A stretch of DNA of 11,301 bases, taken from the NCBI GenBank assembly GCA_035629475.1, contig DASPHS010000136.1, forward strand, positions 1 to 11,301. Reading direction: 5' to 3'. The notes below the pieces were generated by a model, which did no database searches, was not told where the DNA came from, and saw only the letters and a program-made list of their open reading frames with translations. Shown here one piece after another: positions 7,185 to 11,301 of this stretch (the first letter of the stretch is position 1; each line of letters opens with the position of its first letter). The position numbers were made by a program, and so were the translations under genes. Source of the stretch: JARIHD01 sp035629475 (GTDB lineage Bacteria; Patescibacteriota; Saccharimonadia; Saccharimonadales; UBA4665).

Positions 7185-8149
7185 GCAGCATCCTTGGTAT
7201 ACAACTCGTGAATAATATCTTCAAGTGGTGTGTCCTCTATGGTTACATCGGCAACTGCAACTTTGGTGAGTAACGCCTGCAGGAACTCCTTGAGGGTTAT
7301 CTGTGTCGTGTCGACGTCAAATAATAACCGACCGTCGGCTACCGTACCGGTTATGCCGTGCACTTCCAAGCTGACCGGCAGCTTCCCTTCGGGTACGACG
7401 GCAACTTTTTTACCCTGGAAATACTTTTTCTTTAAATCTGCGGTTGGTGCGTCCAATACAATTTTGCCATGGTTGACGATCATTGTCCGGTTGCATACCT
7501 CTTCAATATCACCTACGTCGTGACTTGTCAGGAATACCGTTGTCCCCTGCTCGCGGTTGACGGTTTTAATGACTTCACGCAGCGTGCGCTTGGCCACAAT
7601 ATCCAACCCGATAGTCGGCTCATCCAAAAAGATAATTGAAGGGTCGTGGATGAGCGCATTAGCCACTTCGGCCCGCATACGTTGCCCCAGGGACAGCTTG
7701 CGTACGGGCTGGTCGATGAATGCTGCCAAATCAAATTGCTCCACCAACTTTTGTATGCGCTCGGTGGCAGCTTCCTTCGGTACCCCATACATTTCAGCTG
7801 ACAGCAAAAAGCTATCCGTAAGCGGTAAGTTGAACACTAATTGTGAACGTTGTCCAAAAACTGTTCCTATTTGCATCGCCAGCTCACGCCGGTGTTTAAG
7901 AGGCTCCATGCCCAGCACTGATACCGTACCGCTCGTGGGCTGCAAGATGCCACACAGCATCTTGATAGTAGTGCTCTTGCCTGCGCCGTTCGGACCGATA
8001 AAAGCTACCGCTTCGCCACGTTCAATAGTTAGCGAAATGTTTTCAACAGCCGATACCACCTTTTTCTCTGGATGCAGAAAGCCGCGCAGACCCCGTTGGG
8101 TCTTGTAGCTGAATTGTTTTGAAGCGTCCCGCAGGACAATTGCAGACAT
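7181..8149 (-). CDS. ABC exporter ATP-binding protein (COG4586-like)
   Basis: The 322-residue ATPase that drives the two permeases encoded downstream. It has Walker A GPNGAGKST (52-60), a GQRSQL Q-loop region (99-104) typical of COG4586, signature LSLGQRMRAE (152-161), Walker B IIFLDEPTIGLD (172-183) with catalytic E177, and the H-loop in TSHD (H210). The N-terminal stretch with LRGFLHPEKKVVSAVENISL (21-40) is also characteristic of this subfamily, where an extra loop precedes the nucleotide-binding core. The last 80 residues (about 243-322) form a small accessory domain after the ABC core. The ATG at 8149 follows a TATACT -10 box with a leader of roughly 28 nt and only a weak ribosome binding site. 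It is the first gene of a three-gene operon with overlaps of 4 and about 11 bp. Confidence 0.93.
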   Translation of the reverse strand: MSAIVLRDASKQFSYKTQRGLRGFLHPEKKVVSAVENISLTIERGEAVAFIGPNGAGKSTTIKMLCGILQPTSGTVSVLGMEPLKHRRELAMQIGTVFGQRSQLVFNLPLTDSFLLSAEMYGVPKEAATERIQKLVEQFDLAAFIDQPVRKLSLGQRMRAEVANALIHDPSIIFLDEPTIGLDIVAKRTLREVIKTVNREQGTTVFLTSHDVGDIEEVCNRTMIVNHGKIVLDAPTADLKKKYFQGKKVAVVPEGKLPVSLEVHGITGTVADGRLLFDVDTTQITLKEFLQALLTKVAVADVTIEDTPLEDIIHELYTKDAA

Positions 8150-8184
8150 AGTCGATTTACACTCTTAGCTGTTATTAATGTACT

Positions 8185-8190
8185 AGTATA
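8185..8190 (-). promoter_or_regulatory. -10 box of the ABC exporter operon
   Basis: TATACT on the minus strand, 35 nt before the ATG at 8149. No convincing -35 element is visible 16-18 bp upstream. The 73-bp gap between the VOC gene and the ABC operon contains no evident hairpin terminator, so readthrough from the VOC gene is possible. Confidence 0.45.
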
Positions 8191-8222
8191 GACCAAACTA
8201 CCGCAAGTAATACCGACTTTAT

Positions 8223-8627
8223 CTATTTCTCCGCCTGCTTGTCAGCTTGCAGGACGCCAAAGATGTTACCTTCGGTGTCCCGGCAATAGCACAGCCAGCC
8301 GACGCCCTTGAGCGGTTTCTTGCTTACCATGACATTACCGGCGTTTTCTATAACCTTAGCGCACGTCTCCTCAATGTCATCAACCTGAATCGTGCATACA
8401 AACGCCGAGACCGGATTATCGTGTACTGGCGAATGACCCTCGCGCTGCAGCATACCGCCATCAATTCCGGGCCAGGCATCAGGGCCACTTTTATCAGCAC
8501 CTGTCTTGACTACCCAGTAATCCAAACCAGACCATCTTTCGATGCTCCAGCCAAACACTGTTTCATAAAATGAGCGCGCACGTGCCAGGTCGTCAGCATG
8601 AATCTCGAAGTGTACAACTCGTCCCAT
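8223..8627 (-). CDS. VOC (glyoxalase/bleomycin-resistance fold) family protein
   Basis: A 134-residue protein of the vicinal oxygen chelate fold, most like COG3324 proteins. It opens with VVHFEIHADDLARARSFYETVFGW (starting at residue 4), the first half of a beta-alpha-beta-beta-beta module. The second module holds VDDIEETCAKVIENAG (around 80-95) and ends in DTEGNIFGVLQ, a characteristic VOC ending with a potential metal ligand region. The fold is certain, but members range from lyases and dioxygenases to antibiotic-binding proteins, so a reaction cannot be assigned. I chose the ATG at 8627 rather than 8693 because a perfect AGGAGG (8638-8643) lies 10 nt upstream and the domain starts there; the longer form adds 22 unrelated residues. 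It is divergent from the PsiE-like gene. Confidence 0.86.
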   Translation of the reverse strand: MGRVVHFEIHADDLARARSFYETVFGWSIERWSGLDYWVVKTGADKSGPDAWPGIDGGMLQREGHSPVHDNPVSAFVCTIQVDDIEETCAKVIENAGNVMVSKKPLKGVGWLCYCRDTEGNIFGVLQADKQAEK

Positions 8628-8637
8628 TACCGTAATG

Positions 8638-8663
8638 CCTCCTGTGGTTACCCTGGCATCATA
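8638..8663 (-). promoter_or_regulatory. -10 box and Shine-Dalgarno site of the VOC gene
   Basis: TATGAT (8663-8658) on the minus strand is followed by AGGAGG (8643-8638) and then, after 10 nt, the ATG at 8627. This is the strongest ribosome binding site in the window and decides the start of the gene. Confidence 0.55.
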
Positions 8664-8680
8664 GCGTAAGCCATAACAGC

Positions 8681-8699
8681 AGAATGTAAGCATTCTTAC
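8681..8699. repeat. Two overlapping inverted repeats between divergent genes
   Basis: AGAATG-TAAG-CATTCT (8681-8696) is a perfect 6-bp dyad with a 4-base centre. It overlaps GTAAG-CATT-CTTAC (8686-8699), a perfect 5-bp dyad, also with a 4-base centre. The two hairpins exclude each other. They lie between the -10 boxes of the divergent VOC and PsiE-like genes, where a regulator could act on both. Confidence 0.45.
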
Positions 8700-8710
8700 G
8701 AGATATCACG

Positions 8711-8741
8711 ATATGGAATGGTACAACTGAGCATATGGAAT
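8711..8741 (+). promoter_or_regulatory. -10 box of the PsiE-like gene between two direct repeats, predicted leaderless
   Basis: TACAAC (8722-8727) ends 7 nt before the ATG at 8735, the same spacing as for the two other plus-strand starts in the window. It is bracketed by two exact copies of ATATGGAAT at 8711-8719 and 8733-8741, 22 bp apart, about two helical turns. The second copy contains the start codon. No ribosome binding site is present. Confidence 0.4.
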
Positions 8742-9172
8742 TACACACCAAGAATCCCAAGCTCTTCGAGCGGCTCAGTCTGTATTACTCAACCGTTATC
8801 CGTTTCTTGCTGAATATCCTGTTAGTCATTATCATCATCGCCCTGGTTGTTGGCGTCGGCAAGGCCGGCTACGACCTGTACCACGCCCTGAATGAACCAC
8901 TTGAGAAGCTGCTGCAGCAAATGCTGCTGGATGTCGTCTTCATTGTGGCGCTCATCGAAATAACCATCACCATTCTCGGTTATCTGAAAGACGGTAAGGT
9001 GCATGTACGGTACATCGTGGACACTATATTAATCATCATGCTTAATGAGGTCGTCAGCCTCTGGTTCAAGAAGCCCGACCTGGCAGAAGCCGGTGGTATC
9101 GCCTTGATTATCGTCGCGCTGGCACTCACCCGCATTACCACCATCAAGTACGACCCCAAAGACGCTTCATAA
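8735..9172 (+). CDS. PsiE-like four-helix membrane protein
   Basis: A 145-residue integral membrane protein with four predicted helices (about 21-42, 63-84, 92-109 and 118-133), a short basic N-terminus and a charged C-terminus ending KYDPKDAS. Spacing, length and the loop carrying YLKDGKVHVRYIVDTILI (83-100) resemble the phosphate-starvation-inducible PsiE family (PF06146). The function of that family is not established. The name comes from phosphate- and cAMP-controlled expression in E. coli, and no Pho-box-like site is recognisable here. There is no signal peptide. The gene stands alone: it diverges from the VOC gene and converges on the KwaB-like gene across a hairpin that starts at its stop codon. 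A four-helix membrane protein next to a KwaB-like gene invites comparison with KwaA, but the opposite orientation argues against a Kiwa pair. Confidence 0.75.
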   Translation: MELHTKNPKLFERLSLYYSTVIRFLLNILLVIIIIALVVGVGKAGYDLYHALNEPLEKLLQQMLLDVVFIVALIEITITILGYLKDGKVHVRYIVDTILIIMLNEVVSLWFKKPDLAEAGGIALIIVALALTRITTIKYDPKDAS

Positions 9173-9203
9173 AAAATACCTGCCGTGGATTACGGCAGGT
9201 ATT
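9171..9203 (-). terminator. Rho-independent terminator of the KwaB-like gene, possibly bidirectional
   Basis: A perfect 12-bp stem AATACCTGCCGT / ACGGCAGGTATT (9175-9186 and 9192-9203) encloses a 5-base loop. On the minus strand the stem runs into six T residues (complement of 9171-9176), so it should end the transcript of the gene that stops at 9220. On the plus strand there is no T tract after the stem, so it would at most end the PsiE-like transcript weakly or protect its 3' end. Confidence 0.88.
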
Positions 9204-9219
9204 GTAGCGCAGGCGTATC

Positions 9220-10308
9220 TTACTCGTCCTGCTGGTCGTCACTGGGCTTAAGCGCTCGCTTGGCTTTGATTTCGTAACGGATACCCGTCAGGTTTGACTC
9301 AACATAGTCATCGTTTACCAGGTTGATGAAGCGAGCGAGGTCACGTGGTGTCTCGATGATTATGGCGCCGTCTTCGTCGGTCATCATGGACACACCGATT
9401 TCTTCACCGTGGTCGATAACCTGCTCTTGCTTGATATCGTCGGTTAACTCCAGTTTTTGGAGCTTGTTGATGAGTGGCTTGTTGCCCTTCACCATGGTGT
9501 TCATGTCTTCACCTTCAGCGAATACCAGTTTAAAGCGTTCCTGAATAGCAGCAACTTTCTTTTCAGCAATGCTGTTTTTCTTGACGTCGTAGCCAAACAA
9601 GCTACGCAGCTTTGGCTGGCTGAAGACAAACAGGTCCTGGCCGATAACCAACAGCTGGTTGTCTGCAGGGATGCGCAGGGCTACTGCATCTTCAAATGGC
9701 ATAAACACCTTACCCGCTACCATCCATGCACCGTCACCCTTCAGCATTTGAGCACGAGGCAATTGCTTGAAGACGTAGAACGGTTCAGGCATAGATGGGT
9801 GGCTACATCGAGCCATGACAGCCTTGATGCGCTTGATGTCGTGCTCTTCCTCGACGAATTGCTGGATCTCGTGTTCCTGTGTGTGTATCCAGTGCATAAC
9901 TTCCACGAGCTTATCGACATTCTCCCAACGGGTGCGCTGGAGTACGTTGTCTTCTGCTTCAGCTTCTTCAAAGCCACGGACCACCATGCCTTCAGCAGCA
10001 CCGTTCAGCACAAAGTCGAGAATATTTGTAATAAAGATTGGCTGCATCTGCTTCTTAAGCTCATCAGCAACCTTGGAACTGTACATGACATTGTTTTTGT
10101 TAATCAGGAATAGCTCAATCTTCAGCTGGTCCTTGTACTGATATAGATTGTTAGCCCAAGCAAACACATCAGTTGGCACATAGGGAATTTCGTCGTCATC
10201 AGTGGATGGCGCGCCAGCCTCTGTGGTAGCCTCAGCGACAGTAGCGTCCTGCTCTTCAATCACTTCTTGCTCTTGTTCCGGCGCAGTGGCCGCAGCTTCA
10301 TCTGTCAT
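9220..10308 (-). CDS. DUF4868/KwaB-like protein with acidic N-terminal tail
   Basis: A 362-residue soluble protein. Residues 1-58 contain no lysine or arginine and are rich in Glu, Asp, Ala and Thr, an acidic low-complexity tail. The middle (about 60-190) is helical and highly charged. The C-terminal half (about 190-352) resembles the DUF4868 family to which KwaB of the Kiwa anti-phage system belongs: LRIPADNQLLVIGQDLFVFS (211-230), a KLRSLFGYD segment (233-241), a long helix, NKLQKLEL (281-288), an IIIETPRDLARFINLVNDDY stretch (316-335) and a YEIKAKRAL end (345-353). This is recognition by pattern, not by search. Family members elsewhere need not be defensive. The ATG at 10308 follows TATAAT and GAGGG. 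The gene ends at a strong terminator. RNase HI lies upstream on the same strand after 130 bp. Confidence 0.6.
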   Translation of the reverse strand: MTDEAAATAPEQEQEVIEEQDATVAEATTEAGAPSTDDDEIPYVPTDVFAWANNLYQYKDQLKIELFLINKNNVMYSSKVADELKKQMQPIFITNILDFVLNGAAEGMVVRGFEEAEAEDNVLQRTRWENVDKLVEVMHWIHTQEHEIQQFVEEEHDIKRIKAVMARCSHPSMPEPFYVFKQLPRAQMLKGDGAWMVAGKVFMPFEDAVALRIPADNQLLVIGQDLFVFSQPKLRSLFGYDVKKNSIAEKKVAAIQERFKLVFAEGEDMNTMVKGNKPLINKLQKLELTDDIKQEQVIDHGEEIGVSMMTDEDGAIIIETPRDLARFINLVNDDYVESNLTGIRYEIKAKRALKPSDDQQDE

Positions 10309-10317
10309 GTATTGTTA

Positions 10318-10333
10318 CCCTCAAAAAATTATA
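10318..10333 (-). promoter_or_regulatory. -10 box and Shine-Dalgarno site of the KwaB-like gene
   Basis: A consensus TATAAT (10333-10328) lies 19 nt before the ATG at 10308, and GAGGG (10322-10318) lies 9 nt before it. The predicted transcript start falls at or next to the first base of GAGGG, so the mRNA would begin with its ribosome binding site. A second weak -10-like TAGAAT is at 10395-10390, farther upstream in the same gap. Confidence 0.55.
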
Positions 10334-10438
10334 GCCTGCAGCCTGTTGCATGGAACGGCCAGCAGAACTAACTTATAAACATAATTACTATTCTACCGCA
10401 AGTCATGCCGCGGAAATGGTGTAAAATTGGCTGCCCTA

Positions 10439-10861
10439 TTACTTCTTCTGTAGCTGTTGCTTGCGAGCTTCGTTGGCCCAGTGGTCAGCCAGCTCATTGC
10501 CGGCATCGTTATTGTGCCCGCGCACCCAGGTAAGCGTCGCCTTGGACTGACGGAATAAAGGACAGACCTCTTTCACGATATCGAGGTTTTTGATTTCGCC
10601 CCCGCTCTTACGCCATCCTTTGGCTTCCCAGGCGATAGACCACTTGGTAATGACATTGATCCAAAATTCACTATCGGTAAAGATAGTGCACTCTGCCCCG
10701 TTAGCGTCCTTGAGGGCTTCGATGATGGCAAAGCCTTCCATGCGGATATTGGTGGTATTGTTCTCACCTCCCAGCTTGCACACCTGCATATCTTTAATTA
10801 CGGCATATCCACCGGTACCCGGGTTGGGCTCGCAGCTGCCGTCAGTGTAGTACGTCGTCAT
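10439..10861 (-). CDS. rnhA: Ribonuclease HI
   Basis: A 140-residue RNase H type 1 that cleaves the RNA strand of RNA-DNA hybrids, including R-loops and primers. The metal-binding carboxylates are visible: D7 in YTDGS, E42 in RMEGFAIIEAL, D63 in FTDSE and D126 in NELADHWAN. H116 in VRGHNND corresponds to the flexible catalytic histidine of the E. coli enzyme. The sequence is a little shorter than E. coli RnhA (155), mostly in the central basic loop, but still carries the KGWRKSGGEIKN handle-type segment (81-92). The ATG at 10861 follows TATAAT (10890-10885) and an AAGGGA ribosome binding site. It appears to be transcribed alone or with readthrough into the KwaB-like gene. Confidence 0.92.
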   Translation of the reverse strand: MTTYYTDGSCEPNPGTGGYAVIKDMQVCKLGGENNTTNIRMEGFAIIEALKDANGAECTIFTDSEFWINVITKWSIAWEAKGWRKSGGEIKNLDIVKEVCPLFRQSKATLTWVRGHNNDAGNELADHWANEARKQQLQKK

Positions 10862-10884
10862 AGTTGTCCCTTCATTTCCGAACC

Positions 10885-10890
10885 ATTATA
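10885..10890 (-). promoter_or_regulatory. -10 box of the RNase HI gene
   Basis: A consensus TATAAT on the minus strand, 23 nt before the ATG at 10861, followed by AAGGGA as ribosome binding site. No matching -35 box is visible. Confidence 0.55.
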
Positions 10891-10921
10891 AACCATGACG
10901 GCTATGGGGCACTGTTGTGGC

Positions 10922-11254
10922 TTATGAAGACGTCTTGGTGCGTCGAGTTGTCGCACCGGCCAGTTCATGCAGCTTTATGGAGGCTGCCTTTGCGTACAGA
11001 GCCTGTGCGCTCGCATTAAATAGTCCATAGCCCACACTCATGGCAACGATAGCCGCTAAGCTATACAGCATAGAGCGTAGAAATGTGCCGTCAATAACAC
11101 CTGCTAAAATCACCTCACTACCTGTTACCCACGAGTAGATAACCATCCCCAGCAACAAGTAGCCCAGGCCGCAGCACAAGAAACGCAGTGCGCGTACTGC
11201 GTAAGTGATGAACGTAAAACTAAATGCGGCATCGGTTGTATTGGTATATCCCAT
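10922..11254 (-). CDS. Small two-helix membrane protein, unknown function
   Basis: A 110-residue hypothetical protein with two likely membrane segments (about 26-44 and 60-80) and a basic, Ser/Thr-rich C-terminal tail ending RRTKTSS. No family is recognised and no catalytic motif is seen. I prefer the ATG at 11254 to the ATG at 11269: a perfect GGAGG lies 8 nt before 11254, and that motif would be inside the coding sequence if 11269 were used. A TACAAA -10-like box (11281-11276) is 21 nt upstream of the chosen start, consistent with the other Shine-Dalgarno genes in the window. The gene ends 60 bp before RNase HI on the same strand. Confidence 0.6.
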   Translation of the reverse strand: MGYTNTTDAAFSFTFITYAVRALRFLCCGLGYLLLGMVIYSWVTGSEVILAGVIDGTFLRSMLYSLAAIVAMSVGYGLFNASAQALYAKAASIKLHELAGATTRRTKTSS

Positions 11255-11275
11255 GAGTCGGTCCTCCATCTGTCA

Positions 11276-11281
11276 TTTGTA
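11276..11281 (-). promoter_or_regulatory. Possible -10 box of the small membrane protein gene
   Basis: TACAAA on the minus strand, 21 nt before the ATG at 11254. It is a weaker hexamer than the others, and the -35 region is at the window edge. Confidence 0.3.
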
Positions 11282-11301
11282 CTGTAGTAAGCATAAGAAA
11301 A

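Noticed and set aside
7557..8108. A 183-codon plus-strand open frame opposite the ABC ATPase gene
   Set aside because: The minus strand encodes all ABC ATPase motifs in this stretch, so the opposite frame is a by-product.
8628..8693. Longer start for the VOC gene at 8693
   Set aside because: A perfect AGGAGG precedes the internal ATG at 8627, where the VOC fold begins, and the extension would swallow the predicted promoter.
9457..10113. A 218-codon plus-strand open frame opposite the KwaB-like gene
   Set aside because: It lies fully antisense to a gene with a promoter, ribosome binding site and terminator, and its translation has no recognisable domain. It looks like a shadow of codon bias.
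10369..10383. Tiny minus-strand frame of four codons and a stop (ATG at 10383-10381), 7 nt after a TAGAAT box upstream of the KwaB-like gene
   Set aside because: It matches the leaderless spacing but encodes only four residues. There is nothing to separate a leader peptide from chance.
1..11301. CRISPR array, tRNA, rRNA, insertion sequence or integrase
   Set aside because: No spaced direct repeats of CRISPR type, no cloverleaf-like or rRNA-like stretches, and no transposase or terminal inverted repeats were seen on either strand.

Overview
The window reads as a compact bacterial chromosome segment of roughly even base composition. It holds 15 protein-coding genes, no RNA genes and no mobile elements. 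Coding density is very high, and the longest gap between genes is about 130 bp. The gene set fits a Patescibacteria/CPR genome, with Candidatus Saccharibacteria the most plausible: a CarS-like CDP-lipid synthase in a bacterium, a short Pif1-family helicase, a COG4586/4587/3694-type ABC exporter, a PsiE-like membrane protein and several lineage-type hypothetical proteins. TGA is used as an ordinary stop, which argues against the recoded SR1/Gracilibacteria lineages. The taxonomic call is an inference from gene content, because no marker gene such as rRNA is present.

Layout from left to right. A plus-strand gene of unknown function is cut by the left edge (2-856). It converges, with a 4-bp overlap of stop codons, on a minus-strand lipid operon transcribed from 2695 to 853. 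That operon encodes a CDP-alcohol phosphatidyltransferase resembling phosphatidylinositol-phosphate/archaetidylinositol-phosphate synthases, a PHP-domain phosphoesterase and a CarS-like CDP-lipid synthase. Divergent from it are two plus-strand genes, a 2H phosphoesterase (2'-5' RNA ligase type) and a histidine phosphatase (2765-3921). The phosphatase abuts, with no spacer, a convergent Pif1-type helicase carrying a C-terminal Myb-like helix-turn-helix (5481-3922). Upstream on the minus strand lies a three-gene ABC exporter operon (8149-5567) with overlapping genes, then a VOC/glyoxalase-fold protein (8627-8223). A plus-strand PsiE-like four-helix membrane protein (8735-9172) converges across a strong hairpin terminator on an acidic-tailed protein resembling the DUF4868/KwaB family (10308-9220). 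RNase HI (10861-10439) and a small two-helix membrane protein (11254-10922) follow on the minus strand.

The genes form three likely functional groups: CDP-linked phospholipid head-group synthesis, export by the ABC transporter, and nucleic-acid handling (2H enzyme, Pif1, RNase HI). The KwaB-like protein is the only hint of defence, and no complete defence system is visible.

Promoters look like good -10 hexamers without clear -35 boxes. There are two start architectures. Several genes have a Shine-Dalgarno motif and a -10 box 19-35 nt upstream of the start. Three plus-strand genes have the -10 box exactly 7 nt before the ATG, and the divergent minus-strand lipid operon has it 9 nt before. This predicts leaderless or near-leaderless mRNAs.
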